A DNA stretch of 64,000 bases from Aestuariivita sp. (GCF_021404545.1 NZ_JAAWWD010000033.1:62001-126000); one strand, 5' to 3'. Positions 1 through 9,468 are shown, numbered from the stretch's first letter. Notes: generated from the letters alone by a model not told the origin. Translations and numbers: made by a program.

Positions 1-1851
1 GAGAAAGTCGTAAACGCGGCCGGGTACTATGCCCAGCGTGTCGGCGAGTGGTTCAAGCCGTTTGGCGGACGCACTGTCCCGATGACCGTGATGAGCCACC
101 AGTATTTCCTGACCGAAGAGATCCCTGAGCTTGCGGCCTGGACCAACGAGAATGGGCGCAAGGTTCCGCTCTTGCGCGACGTGGACACCTCCTATTATCT
201 GCGGCAGGACAAGAACGGTCTCAACCTCGGCCCCTATGAACGCAACTGCAGGGCGCATTGGGTAACACCCGAGGATCCGATGCCCGAGGATTTCAGCTTC
301 CAGCTTTATCCAGACGATTTGGAACGCCTCGAATGGTATATCGAGGATGCGATGGCGCGGGTGCCCCTGCTGGGCACTGCCGGTGTAGGCCGGGTGATCA
401 ACGGACCGATCCCTTACGCGCCGGACGGCCTGCCGCTGATCGGGCCGATGCCGGGTGTGCCCAATGCCTATGAGGCTTGTGTCTTTACCTTCGGCATCAC
501 CCAGGGCGGCGGCGCGGGCAAGGTGCTGGCCGAATGGATCACCGAAGGGCAGACCGAATGGGATATGTGGGCTGTCGATCCGCGCCGTTACACCGACTAC
601 ACCGATCAGGATTATTGCGATCAAAAAGCGATTGAGGTCTATGGCCACGAATACGCCATCCACTTCCCCTGGCATGAATGGCCCGCAGGCCGTGACAAGA
701 AACTGTCGCCTGTCGATGCAAGAGTTCGCGAGCAGGGCGGCCAAATGGGGGCCTATAACGGGTGGGAGCGCGCCAATTGGTTCGCGCAGCCCGGAGACGA
801 CATCTCCCTTGAGGCAGCGCATACCTGGAACCGGCGCGGCCCGTGGGAGGCGCGCATCCGCGAGGAATGCGAGGCGGTTCGCGACGGTGTCGGCGTGCTC
901 GACCTGCCGGGGTTTTCACGGTTCAAGTTCACGGGCGATGGGGCTGCCGAATGGTTGCGTGGCCGGATCACGGGCGGTTTGCCGAAACCGGGGCGCATGA
1001 ACCTGGCATACTTCGCAGATGATCGCGGGCGCATCCTGACCGAGATGTCGGTGATCCGCCATGGCGAGGATGACTTTACCCTGATTACCGCCGCCACGGC
1101 ACAGTGGCACGACTTTGACGTGCTGCGCCCGGCGGTGGATGCGGGTCTGTCGCTGAGCGATCATACCACCGACTATTCGACACTGATCGTTTGCGGCCCC
1201 AACTCCCGCGCGCTCTTTGAAAAGATCGCCGAGGCGGATCTTTCGCTTGGCTGGCTGAGCCATCAGTCCGCGACCGTTGCAGGTAAACCCGCAATGCAGG
1301 TGCGCGTGTCCTTCGCCGGGGAATTGGGATGGGAGATCCACGCGGCCAATGCCGAGATGCCCGCGATCTATGACGCGGTGCTGGCAGAAGGGGCCAAGCC
1401 CTTTGGCATGTGGGCGCTCAACTCCCTGCGGATCGAAAAGGGCTACCGCGCGTGGAAGGGGGACCTTTCGACCGATTACACCCTGCTCGAAGGCGGGCTC
1501 GACCGCTTTGTCAAGCTCGACAAGCCGCAGGACTTCCCGGGCAAAACCGCGCTGATGAACGAAAAACAGCAGGGCGTCAAAAAGCGTTTCGTCACCCTCA
1601 CGGTCGAGGCGGGCGAAGCCGACGCGCCCTATATGTCGACGCTTTGGCACAATGGCGATGTGGTGGGCGAGACGACGTCGGGTGCCTGGGGCTACCGCGT
1701 GAACAAATCCGTGGCGCTGGGCATGCTGCGCCCGGATCTGGCCGTGCCTGGAACCCGGATCGAGGTTGAGATCTTCGGCGAACGCCGCCCCGCCAAGGTC
1801 GAGCCGGATCAGCCGCTCTGGGATCCCGAAAACCAAAGGCTCCGCGCATGA
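1..1851 (+). CDS. FAD-dependent oxidoreductase with GcvT-like C-terminal half (dimethylglycine/sarcosine dehydrogenase-like), 5' truncated
   Basis: The reading frame is open from base 1, so the N-terminal part of the FAD domain, with its dinucleotide-binding motif, lies outside the window; 616 residues are visible. The first third matches the end of a DAO-type FAD domain (NGPIPYAPDGLPLIGP). The rest is an aminomethyltransferase (GcvT) fold that in dimethylglycine and sarcosine dehydrogenases passes the released methyl group to tetrahydrofolate (SFAGELGWEIH, and RIEKGYRAWKGDL near the end). The stop overlaps the next start by four bases (ATGA). Together with the homocysteine methyltransferase and second oxidoreductase downstream this suggests stepwise N-demethylation of glycine betaine derivatives. 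The exact substrate cannot be read from sequence. Confidence 0.9.
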   Translation, partial: EKVVNAAGYYAQRVGEWFKPFGGRTVPMTVMSHQYFLTEEIPELAAWTNENGRKVPLLRDVDTSYYLRQDKNGLNLGPYERNCRAHWVTPEDPMPEDFSFQLYPDDLERLEWYIEDAMARVPLLGTAGVGRVINGPIPYAPDGLPLIGPMPGVPNAYEACVFTFGITQGGGAGKVLAEWITEGQTEWDMWAVDPRRYTDYTDQDYCDQKAIEVYGHEYAIHFPWHEWPAGRDKKLSPVDARVREQGGQMGAYNGWERANWFAQPGDDISLEAAHTWNRRGPWEARIREECEAVRDGVGVLDLPGFSRFKFTGDGAAEWLRGRITGGLPKPGRMNLAYFADDRGRILTEMSVIRHGEDDFTLITAATAQWHDFDVLRPAVDAGLSLSDHTTDYSTLIVCGPNSRALFEKIAEADLSLGWLSHQSATVAGKPAMQVRVSFAGELGWEIHAANAEMPAIYDAVLAEGAKPFGMWALNSLRIEKGYRAWKGDLSTDYTLLEGGLDRFVKLDKPQDFPGKTALMNEKQQGVKKRFVTLTVEAGEADAPYMSTLWHNGDVVGETTSGAWGYRVNKSVALGMLRPDLAVPGTRIEVEIFGERRPAKVEPDQPLWDPENQRLRA

Positions 1852-2483
1852 GTATCGAGACCTATCTGATCTATCTGGGTGTGCTTTTTGCGTTCTTCGC
1901 AACGCCTCCCGATACCAGCCAGCTGTTGATGATGTCCAACGCCATGCGTCACGGGCTTGGGCGCAGCATGGCGACGGCGGCAGGGGATCTGACCGCAAAC
2001 GCATTGCAAATGACCGCTGCGGCCTTTGGCCTGACGGCGATTATCGCGGCCTCGGCCGATGCGCTGTGGATCGTCAAATGGGCAGGTGTGGCATATCTGG
2101 GATGGATCGGTCTGCGCCTTGTGCTGTCGCCGAACCGGTCGGGCGGAGTAAAGGCCGCCGCCCGCGCCAGCCGAGGCGCACTCTTCCGGCAAGGGTTTCT
2201 CACGTCTTCCGCAAATCCTTACGCGGTTATCTTCTTTGGCGCGCTGTTCCCGCAGTTCATTGATCCGGCCGTGCCGGTGCTGCCGCAACTCTTGATCCTC
2301 GGTGGAACCTATCTGGTGGTTGATGGGATCACCCTGATCCTGTGGGGGTGGTTCGCGCAGCGAACGCTGGGGCGCATGCGTGTGCTCCGTGGGGTCTGGC
2401 TCACCCGGATTTCCGGGGGGCTTATGCTGGGCGCTGCGGGTCTTCTGGCCTCACGCGATTTTTCGACCGAGGTGCGTCAATGA
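1848..2483 (+). CDS. LysE/RhtB-family amino-acid exporter
   Basis: A 211-residue inner-membrane protein with five or six hydrophobic segments. The N-terminal part resembles LysE/RhtB proteins (start of the first helix, PPDTSQLLMMSNAMRHG, then a conserved glycine-rich second region, YLGWIGLRLVL). These proteins export amino acids or related small metabolites. It overlaps the preceding oxidoreductase and the following methyltransferase by four bases each, so it is translated as part of the same operon. An exported product of methylamine or betaine breakdown is a reasonable guess, but the substrate is unknown. Confidence 0.85.
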   Translation: MSIETYLIYLGVLFAFFATPPDTSQLLMMSNAMRHGLGRSMATAAGDLTANALQMTAAAFGLTAIIAASADALWIVKWAGVAYLGWIGLRLVLSPNRSGGVKAAARASRGALFRQGFLTSSANPYAVIFFGALFPQFIDPAVPVLPQLLILGGTYLVVDGITLILWGWFAQRTLGRMRVLRGVWLTRISGGLMLGAAGLLASRDFSTEVRQ

Positions 2484-3391
2484 CCGAAATCACTCTCCTC
2501 GACGGCTCGGTCGGCCAGGAACTGGTCAAACGCTCCGGCGACAGGGCGACGCCGCTGTGGTCCACGCAGGTGATGATGGATCATCCGGGCATTGTGCAGC
2601 AGGTCCACGCCGACTACTTTGCCGCCGGTGCGACCGTTGCCACGACCAATACCTATGCCGCTCTGGCCGATCGGCTGGAGCGTGTGGGGTTGGTCGGCGA
2701 CATCCCACGACTGCTGGATGTGGCCATCGACGCCGCAACATCCGCACGGGATGCCAATGGTCGTGGCCGGATCGCCGGAGCGCTTGGCCCCATCGGCGCG
2801 TCCTACCGGCCTGACATTGTCGTAACAGACGAACAGGCGACGGCGATGTATGGTCCCTTGCTCACAAGGTTGGAACAGCATGTCGACCTGTGGATCATCG
2901 AAACCATGTCCTCCCTCAATCACGCGCAAACCGCGCTTGCCGCAGCCAAAGCGGTCAGCGCAAAACCGGTCTGGCTGGCCGTTTCCGTGGATGACGATGA
3001 CGGCACGAAACTGCGTTCGGGTGAGCCGGTTCAGATCATCCTCGATCTGATCGCGACCTTGCCGATCCGGCGCCGACCTGCCGCGATCCTGATCAACTGC
3101 TCGCGCCCCGAGGTGGTGGTCGCGGGTCTTGAGGTGCTGAAATCCGCGGCTTTGCCCTTCGGTGCCTATGCCAACGGCTTCACCCGCATCTCCGAAGGAT
3201 TCCTGCAGGAGGCCCCGACCGTCGACGCTCTCGAACAACGCCGTGACCTCACGCCCGAGGTCTATGCCGACATCGCCATGGGTTGGGTCGCCCAGGGGGC
3301 AACCATCGTCGGGGGATGCTGCGAAGTTGGCCCGGACCATATCCGCGAATTGGCTCGAAGGCTCGATGCTGAGGGGCACATCCGTGTCTGA
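2480..3391 (+). CDS. homocysteine S-methyltransferase family protein (betaine-homocysteine methyltransferase-like)
   Basis: A 303-residue TIM-barrel methyltransferase. It has the opening LLDGSVGQEL and the zinc-binding cysteines expected for the family: C207 in LINCSRP and the pair C280-C281 in GGCCEVGPDHI. Family members move a methyl group from betaine, S-methylmethionine or similar donors to homocysteine. The ATG at 2480 overlaps the LysE stop (ATGA); a longer upstream reading would run through the LysE gene and is unlikely. Flanking dimethylglycine-dehydrogenase-like genes favour glycine betaine as the donor, giving dimethylglycine for the neighbours to oxidise. This is inference from context. 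Confidence 0.88.
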   Translation: MTEITLLDGSVGQELVKRSGDRATPLWSTQVMMDHPGIVQQVHADYFAAGATVATTNTYAALADRLERVGLVGDIPRLLDVAIDAATSARDANGRGRIAGALGPIGASYRPDIVVTDEQATAMYGPLLTRLEQHVDLWIIETMSSLNHAQTALAAAKAVSAKPVWLAVSVDDDDGTKLRSGEPVQIILDLIATLPIRRRPAAILINCSRPEVVVAGLEVLKSAALPFGAYANGFTRISEGFLQEAPTVDALEQRRDLTPEVYADIAMGWVAQGATIVGGCCEVGPDHIRELARRLDAEGHIRV

Positions 3392-3399
3392 CGGCGCTT

Positions 3400-3473
3400 T
3401 TCTTCTCTTTCCAAATACCGGCGGGGGGTCTGGGGGGTGGAACCCCCCAGCCGGTCGGATGCGTCAGCATCCG
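3400..3473 (+). repeat. partial copy of dispersed intergenic repeat with two hairpins
   Basis: The gap between the methyltransferase and the next oxidoreductase starts with the sequence TCTTCTCTTTCCAAATACCG followed by a G-run, nearly the same as bases 12717-12742 of a longer repeat copy. It then holds two perfect hairpins: an 8-bp stem at 3430-3437/3443-3450 and a 7-bp stem at 3456-3462/3467-3473. They could attenuate read-through between the two halves of the cluster, but no T-run follows. Confidence 0.55.
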
Positions 3474-3505
3474 AGACCTCTCGCTGAATACACAAAGGTG
3501 TTGCA

Positions 3506-5947
3506 ATGACTACCCTTCCCCAATCTGCCCGCGTCGTCATCATCGGCGGCGGTGTCATCGGCTGCTCCGTGGCCTATCACCTGACCAAGCTGGGCTGGAC
3601 CAATGTGGTCCTGCTCGAACGAAAACAGCTCACCTCCGGCACCACATGGCACGCGGCGGGCCTCATCGCCCAACTGCGTGCCACCGCCAACATGACCAAG
3701 CTCGCCAAATACAGCCAGGAGCTCTATGGCTGCCTGGAGACCGAAACCGGCACCGCCACCGGGTTCAAACGCGTGGGCTCGATCACCGCAGCCCTCACCG
3801 ATGAGCGCCTCGAAGAGCTGCATCGCTCCGCCGGGATGGCCCGTGCCTTTGGCGTCGAGATCGAAGAGATTGGCCCCAACGAGATCAAATCCCGCTATGA
3901 ACATCTCAACATCGACGGGGTGACGGGGGGCGTCTATCTGCCCAAGGACGGGCAGGGCGATCCCGCCAATATCGCGCTGGCACTGGCCAAGGGCGCGCGC
4001 CAGCGTGGCGCCATCGTCCAGGAACGCGTCAAGGCCACCGGTGTGACCCGCGACGGGCGTCGCATCACCGGCATCGACTGGGCAGCCGAAGAGGGCACCA
4101 GCGGCTACATAGCCTGTGACCACGTGGTCAATTGCGCGGGCATGTGGGGGCGTGAGGTGGGCCGGATGCTGGGCACCAACGTGCCGCTTCAGGCCTGTGA
4201 GCACTTCTATATCGTCACCGAAGCCATCGCCGGTCTCACGCAGATGCCGGTCCTGCGGGTGCCTGACGAATGCGCCTATTACAAAGAGGACGCAGGCAAG
4301 ATGCTGCTCGGCGCGTTCGAGCCCGTTTCCAAACCCTGGGGGCCGATCCCCGACAGTTTCGAGTTCGATCAACTGCCCGAGGATTTCGACCATTTCGAAC
4401 CGATCCTCGAAAACGCGGTCAACCGGATGCCGATGCTGGCCGATGCGGGGATCCATACCTTCTTTAACGGTCCCGAAAGCTTCACGCCCGACGATGCCTA
4501 TCACCTGGGTCAGGCGCCCGAGATGGACAATGTCTGGGTTGCCGCCGGGTTCAACTCCGTCGGGATCCAATCTGCGGGCGGCGCGGGCATGGCACTGGCG
4601 CAATGGATACAGGACGGTGACAAACCTTTCGATCTGGGCGATGTGGATATCGCGCGGATGCATCCGTTTCAGGGCAACCGGCACTATCTGATGGAACGCT
4701 CCACCGAAACGCTGGGTCTGCTTTACGCCGATCACTTTCCCTTCCGGCAAAAGGCCACCGCACGCGGGGTGCGCCGCTCGCCCTTCCATCAGCATCTGCT
4801 GGATAGGGGCGCAGTGATGGGCGAGCTTGGCGGATGGGAACGCGCCAATTGGGTCGCGCGTGCGGGCCAGAGGCCCGAATACCAATACACCTGGAAACGC
4901 CAGATCTTTTTCGACAACGTCGCCGATGAGGTCAGAGCCGTGCGCGAGAATGTGGGCATGTATGACATGTCCTCCTTTGGCAAGCTGCGGGTCGAGGGGC
5001 CGGACGCCGAGAGCTTCCTCAACCGGGTCTGCGGTGCCAACATGTCCGTGCCCGTGGGCAAGATCGTCTATACGCAGTTCCTCAACCAGGCGGGTGGGAT
5101 CGAGGCGGATGTGACCGTCACCCGCCTGACCGAGACGGCCTATCTGGTCGTCACCCCCGCCGTCACCCGGCTGGCGGACGAGACCTGGATGCGCCGCCAT
5201 GTAGGTGAGGCAAGCGTGGTCATCACCGACGTGACTGCGGGCGAGGGCGTTCTGGCCGTGATGGGGCCCAATGCGCGCAAGCTGATGCAACGGGTCTCAC
5301 CTGCCGACTTCACCAATGCCACCAACCCGTTTGGCACCGCACAGGAGATCGAACTGGGTATGGGGCTGGCCCGGATCCACCGCGTGTCGTATGTCGGAGA
5401 GCTGGGGTGGGAGATCTATGTCGGCGCCGATATGGCCGCCCATGTGTTTGAAACCATCTGGCAGGCCGGCCAGGAGATCGGGCTGAAACTCTGCGGCATG
5501 CATATGATGGACAGCGCGCGCATCGAAAAGGCATTCCGCCATTTCGGCCATGACATCACCTGCGAGGATCACGTGCTGGAGGCGGGGCTGGGCTTTGCGG
5601 TGTCGAAAGACAAGACCGATTTTATTGGCCGCGACGCGGTGCAGCGCAAACGCGATGAGGGGCTGCAGAATCGTCTGATCCAGTTCCGCCTGACCGACCC
5701 CGAGCCGCTTTTGTATCATAACGAACCCATCGTGCGGGATGGTCAGATTGTGGGCTATCTCAGCTCGGGCGCTTACGGGCATCACTTGGGCGCGGCGATT
5801 GGCATGGGCTATGTGCCCTGCGCGGGCGAGACACTCGATCAGGTTCTGGCCTCCACCTACGAGATCGACGTAGCGGGCACCCGGGTCCGCGCGGAGGCGT
5901 CGTCGCGCCCGATGTATGACCCGAAATCGGAACGGGTGCGCATCTGA
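3506..5947 (+). CDS. dimethylglycine/sarcosine dehydrogenase-like flavoprotein with GcvT domain
   Basis: A full-length 813-residue enzyme. Residues 8-40 form the FAD-binding Rossmann motif (VVIIGGGVIGCSVAYHL, with the acidic strand end LLERK). H49 in the TWHAAGL motif is at the place where mitochondrial dimethylglycine and sarcosine dehydrogenases bind FAD covalently. The C-terminal 380 residues are a GcvT-like tetrahydrofolate-binding fold (YVGELGWEIYV, RIEKAFRHFGHDI). It is the size of family members and probably removes an N-methyl group, yielding methylene-tetrahydrofolate. It is separated from the upstream operon by a 114-bp repeat-containing gap. It and the gene at the window start look like an ancient duplicated pair with different substrates. 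Confidence 0.9.
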   Translation: MTTLPQSARVVIIGGGVIGCSVAYHLTKLGWTNVVLLERKQLTSGTTWHAAGLIAQLRATANMTKLAKYSQELYGCLETETGTATGFKRVGSITAALTDERLEELHRSAGMARAFGVEIEEIGPNEIKSRYEHLNIDGVTGGVYLPKDGQGDPANIALALAKGARQRGAIVQERVKATGVTRDGRRITGIDWAAEEGTSGYIACDHVVNCAGMWGREVGRMLGTNVPLQACEHFYIVTEAIAGLTQMPVLRVPDECAYYKEDAGKMLLGAFEPVSKPWGPIPDSFEFDQLPEDFDHFEPILENAVNRMPMLADAGIHTFFNGPESFTPDDAYHLGQAPEMDNVWVAAGFNSVGIQSAGGAGMALAQWIQDGDKPFDLGDVDIARMHPFQGNRHYLMERSTETLGLLYADHFPFRQKATARGVRRSPFHQHLLDRGAVMGELGGWERANWVARAGQRPEYQYTWKRQIFFDNVADEVRAVRENVGMYDMSSFGKLRVEGPDAESFLNRVCGANMSVPVGKIVYTQFLNQAGGIEADVTVTRLTETAYLVVTPAVTRLADETWMRRHVGEASVVITDVTAGEGVLAVMGPNARKLMQRVSPADFTNATNPFGTAQEIELGMGLARIHRVSYVGELGWEIYVGADMAAHVFETIWQAGQEIGLKLCGMHMMDSARIEKAFRHFGHDITCEDHVLEAGLGFAVSKDKTDFIGRDAVQRKRDEGLQNRLIQFRLTDPEPLLYHNEPIVRDGQIVGYLSSGAYGHHLGAAIGMGYVPCAGETLDQVLASTYEIDVAGTRVRAEASSRPMYDPKSERVRI

Positions 5948-6045
5948 CGCCCTTTGTTTCCGCCCACCGGGAAAGAGACCCTTGTCATTCCGTCGATTGC
6001 CGGAAAGAAATCGGTTCATCGACACGACAGCATGACGGGGCCTTG

Positions 6046-6981
6046 ATGCGCGTTGCACCCCTCTTTTTTCTTTTCGCTCCGATGATGGCCTTGGCGGAGA
6101 CGGTCGAGATCGACGGACCAGCAGGCCCTCTTGCGGCCGAGGGGATCGCGGTTGAGGAGGCCTCGCATGCGGTGGTGATCATCCCCGGCTCCGGCCCCAC
6201 GGATCGCGACGGCAACGCGCCCCAGGGCGGCATGCAATCGGACAGCTACAAGATGCTGGCCGAAGGGTTGGCGCGCGCCGGTATCGCCAGCCTGCGCATC
6301 GACAAGCGCGGCTTTTTCGCCAGCCAAACCGCTATCGCCGATCCCAACGACGTCACGATTGGCGACTATGCGCAGGATGCGCGCGACTGGATTGCGCGGG
6401 CGGCGGATCTGGCGCCCTGCGTCTGGCTCGCGGGCCATTCCGAGGGCGGCCTCGTGGCGCTGGTTGCCGCCCAGAGCCCGCCCGAAGCCCTCTGCGGTCT
6501 GATCCTCATGGCAACCCCTGGCCGCCCCATCGGTCAGCTGATGCTGGAGCAGATGCGCGCGATGCCTGGAAACGCCCCGCTGATGCCCGAGCTTGAGGCC
6601 ACCGTGGCCGAGCTGGAGGCCGGGCGCACCCGCGATCCCGTGATGCTGCCTGGCGTCCTGCAACCGATGTTCTCGCTGGGTGTGCAACGCTATATGATCG
6701 ACCTTTTCTCGTATGATCCCGCGGTGATCGCTGAGGGCTGGACTGGGCCGACGCTGATCGTTCAGGGCGATGCCGATATCCAGATCAAACCGCTGGATGC
6801 CGATCTGCTGACACATGCTCTGCCGCAGGCCGAGCGTGTCGATCTGCCCGGCGCCACGCATATGCTGAAAACCGATGTGCCGGGCCAGCCCTTTGTCACC
6901 TACACCGATCCGACGCTGCCGCTGCATGGCGATCTGATCCCGGCGATCAGCGGATTTGTGGACCGTCACGGGCGCCAGTGA
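6046..6981 (+). CDS. exported alpha/beta hydrolase
   Basis: A 311-residue protein with a short signal peptide (MRVAPLFFLFAPMMALA, cleavage probably after ALA). The hydrolase fold shows an oxyanion-side motif PGSGPTDRDGN (47-57), the nucleophile elbow GHSEGG (130-135, S132), a likely acid in QGDADIQI and the histidine in GATHML near residue 272. The family cleaves esters or amides; the substrate is not evident. A TTG codon lies just upstream at 6043, but the ATG at 6046 is the better start because the signal peptide begins there. The stop at 6979-6981 lies 89 bp before the chosen start of the next gene. Confidence 0.82.
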   Translation: MRVAPLFFLFAPMMALAETVEIDGPAGPLAAEGIAVEEASHAVVIIPGSGPTDRDGNAPQGGMQSDSYKMLAEGLARAGIASLRIDKRGFFASQTAIADPNDVTIGDYAQDARDWIARAADLAPCVWLAGHSEGGLVALVAAQSPPEALCGLILMATPGRPIGQLMLEQMRAMPGNAPLMPELEATVAELEAGRTRDPVMLPGVLQPMFSLGVQRYMIDLFSYDPAVIAEGWTGPTLIVQGDADIQIKPLDADLLTHALPQAERVDLPGATHMLKTDVPGQPFVTYTDPTLPLHGDLIPAISGFVDRHGRQ

Positions 6982-7070
6982 GCCAAAGCACCGGGGCCTT
7001 TGCCCTGCGGGGCGTGGGCTTTCCAATTGCGGGTCCGCGCGATACGGAGGGATCTGAAAGGCCCGTCCCC

Positions 7071-7979
7071 ATGCAACCATCCCCGCCTGAAGATCACGAC
7101 ACGACCCGCGGCTTTGCCTTTGCGATCTCGGCCTATCTGCTTTGGGGTTTTTTGCCGCTTTATCTCAAGCTGATGGACCATATCCCGCCGACCGAGGTGG
7201 TGGCGCATCGTATCCTTTGGTCCGTCCCGCTGGCCGGGCTGTTGCTGATTGTGTTGCGGCGCACGCGCGATCTGCGCGCCGCGCTGACCTCTCCCCGGGT
7301 GCTGGGCATGGCCTGTGTGACGGCGGGTCTCGTATCGGTCAACTGGGGCGTCTATGTCTGGGCGATCAGCAGCGGCAACGCGGTCGAGGCGGCTTTGGGG
7401 TATTATATCAATCCGCTCTTCAGCGTCTTTCTGGGTGCGGTTCTGCTGCGCGAGCGCCTGACCCGCGCCCAGGTCTTTGCCATCGCGCTTGCCGCAGGTG
7501 CCGTGATCGTGCTGACCATCGAGGCGGGTACCTTGCCTTGGGTTGCGCTGGCGCTGACCTTCAGTTGGGGCTTTTATGCGTTCTTCAAGAAATGGCTGCC
7601 CATCGGCCCCAACCAGGGGTTCCTGCTTGAGGTGCTGATCCTGTCGCCCATCGCCCTTGGCTATCTGATCTATCTCGGTCAGTTGGGCGTTGGCCATTTC
7701 CCCGGAACGACAACCGATATGTGGCTGCTCATCGGCAGTGGTGCTGCCACTGCGGTCCCACTGATCATTTATGCCAATGGCGCCAAGGGGCTGCGTCTTT
7801 CGACCATCGGGATCCTGCAATACATCACGCCGACGATGATCTTTCTGGTTGCCATCTTCCTGTTTGGCGAGGAGTTCAGCGGTGCACGGCTGATCGCCTT
7901 TCCGATGATCTGGCTGGCGCTTGCGATCTATACTACCTCCCTGATCCGGACCATGCGGAGGCGTGCCAATGTCGTATGA
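7071..7979 (+). CDS. rarD: EamA-family permease, RarD type
   Basis: A 302-residue inner-membrane protein of about ten predicted helices, beginning RGFAFAISAYLLWGFLPLY, typical of RarD-like members of the drug/metabolite transporter superfamily. The second EamA repeat starts near LPWVALALTFSWGFYAFFKK. Substrates of RarD proteins are not settled. The frame stays open back to a GTG at 6978 overlapping the hydrolase gene, but homology starts only after the ATG at 7071, so I use that start. The 3' end overlaps the next gene by 11 bases, suggesting cotranscription. Confidence 0.8.
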   Translation: MQPSPPEDHDTTRGFAFAISAYLLWGFLPLYLKLMDHIPPTEVVAHRILWSVPLAGLLLIVLRRTRDLRAALTSPRVLGMACVTAGLVSVNWGVYVWAISSGNAVEAALGYYINPLFSVFLGAVLLRERLTRAQVFAIALAAGAVIVLTIEAGTLPWVALALTFSWGFYAFFKKWLPIGPNQGFLLEVLILSPIALGYLIYLGQLGVGHFPGTTTDMWLLIGSGAATAVPLIIYANGAKGLRLSTIGILQYITPTMIFLVAIFLFGEEFSGARLIAFPMIWLALAIYTTSLIRTMRRRANVV

Positions 7980-8610
7980 TCCGCCGCAAACCTCGCTGGA
8001 TGTGCTTTATGAAGATGCCCATGTCATCGCGGTGAACAAACCTGCCGGGCTGTTATCGGTGCCTGGCAAAGGCCCCGACTTGCACGATTGTCTGCTTACG
8101 CGCCTTCAGGCGGCTTTTCCCGACACATTGCTGGTGCATCGGCTGGACCGCGATACGTCCGGCGTGATGATCTTTGCACTGACGCCTCATGCACAGCGGG
8201 TGCTCTCAAAGACCTTTGAGCTGCGCAAGGCCCGCAAAACCTATGTGGCCCGCGTCTGGGGGCGGCTACAGCCCAGGACGGGGCGGGTAGATCTGCCGCT
8301 GGCTGTCGACTGGCCGAACCGGCCCAGACAGATGGTCGACACCGAGAATGGCAGACCCGCCGCCACAGATTGGCGCGTGGTCAAGGATGCCGAAGCTGAG
8401 ACCCGCGTCCGCCTGTTTCCGCATACCGGCCGCAGTCACCAGCTCAGGGTGCATATGCTGTCGCTTGGACATCCGATCCTGGGAGATCCGCTCTATGCGA
8501 CCGGCCCTGCGGCAGAATTTCCGCGCATGATGCTGCATTCCGAAGAGCTGCGCCTCAGCCATCCGGAAAATGGCAAGGGGCTGAAATTCCGCGCGGCCCC
8601 TGAATTCTGA
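7969..8610 (+). CDS. RluA-family RNA pseudouridine synthase
   Basis: A 213-residue enzyme that isomerises uridine to pseudouridine in rRNA or tRNA. The catalytic motif HRLDRDTSG lies at 57-65, with D60 as the nucleophile. TGRSHQLRVHM further on is also standard for RluA. No S4 domain is present, as in RluA itself. The start chosen is the ATG at 7969, preceded by GGAGG at 7957-7961 with seven bases between; a GTG six bases earlier is in frame. It abuts the convergent fucosyltransferase stop directly (TGA next to TCA). Confidence 0.88.
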   Translation: MSYDPPQTSLDVLYEDAHVIAVNKPAGLLSVPGKGPDLHDCLLTRLQAAFPDTLLVHRLDRDTSGVMIFALTPHAQRVLSKTFELRKARKTYVARVWGRLQPRTGRVDLPLAVDWPNRPRQMVDTENGRPAATDWRVVKDAEAETRVRLFPHTGRSHQLRVHMLSLGHPILGDPLYATGPAAEFPRMMLHSEELRLSHPENGKGLKFRAAPEF

Positions 8611-9468
8611 TCAGACGGCGATCTTCATCCAAGCGTCGGGCAGGATATCGGGGTTGCTGAGCTTGGGGTCGCCGAACCACCGCGCGGGCCCCGCCACACG
8701 CTTGTGGGGACAGGTGTTCAGCCAGGCGGCCCACCAGGAAAAGGACGAATTGCCAATAATGTTGTGCTGGCACAGCGACATCAGGCGCATATCCTCGAAA
8801 TCCGTCTCAGGCCCGTTGAAATCCACCACGACCCTGTCGCAGGGCAGGGGCAGGTTGTCACGCGCCCAGGCGGGATCGTCGGAAAAGACAAACACTGTCG
8901 GCCGCCCTTCCAACCCGTCCAGGACCCGCGTCAAGGCGGCCTCGTAATAGGATCTGTCGCAGAGCACATGCGCCTTGAGCGCCACGTAGTCGCCGCGCCT
9001 TACATGCAGCGAAATCGCCATGCTTTCACCAATACGCGCGGCCATCTCCGCGTTTTGGGCATTGGAGAAAGCCGGAAAGGTGAAATCGGCGCGTATGCGG
9101 TCCTCGATCGTGTCGAAGTACCGCACGCATTGCCAATACCCATGTAGATAGACATCGTCGGGCAAGCTCTTGAAGGCTGGATTGAAGCCCAATCCACGCT
9201 CTCTCACAAACCGGGGTCGCCCTCCAAAACACCGCCAAAGGCCATAGCGCAGCATGCCCTCATGCTTGGCCGGTGGCCGTCGCTCAGGCTCGGACAGATC
9301 CAGATCGAACACCCGTGTCAGCACGCCTTCTGCGCGACGTATAGCGCCCCGCGCATCCAAAGCGACCTCAACGCCATGCCGCTCTGCCAAGGCGCGCGCG
9401 GCGGCATATTGAAACATCTGATTGCCAAGGCGGCCATGTAAACGCGCATAGATCATTGCACGGTCCAT
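8611..9468 (-). CDS. glycosyltransferase family 11 (alpha-1,2-fucosyltransferase-like)
   Basis: A 285-residue cytoplasmic or membrane-associated sugar transferase. The N-terminal HGRLGNQMFQYA (11-22) and the GDP-fucose-binding HVRRGDY (155-161) are the hallmark motifs of GT11. The C-terminal region (NSSFSWWAAWLN) also fits. It probably adds fucose to lipopolysaccharide or capsule oligosaccharides. The start at 9468 is preferred: an in-frame ATG at 9558 would make the coding region run through a clear terminator of the upstream aldehyde dehydrogenase. No other sugar-synthesis genes are adjacent, so the acceptor and the source of GDP-fucose are unknown. Confidence 0.85.
   Translation of the reverse strand: MDRAMIYARLHGRLGNQMFQYAAARALAERHGVEVALDARGAIRRAEGVLTRVFDLDLSEPERRPPAKHEGMLRYGLWRCFGGRPRFVRERGLGFNPAFKSLPDDVYLHGYWQCVRYFDTIEDRIRADFTFPAFSNAQNAEMAARIGESMAISLHVRRGDYVALKAHVLCDRSYYEAALTRVLDGLEGRPTVFVFSDDPAWARDNLPLPCDRVVVDFNGPETDFEDMRLMSLCQHNIIGNSSFSWWAAWLNTCPHKRVAGPARWFGDPKLSNPDILPDAWMKIAV

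Noticed and set aside
3464-5290. 608-codon antisense frame opposite the DMGDH-like gene
   Set aside because: It is an antisense shadow of a high-GC gene; the plus-strand protein is clearly the real product.
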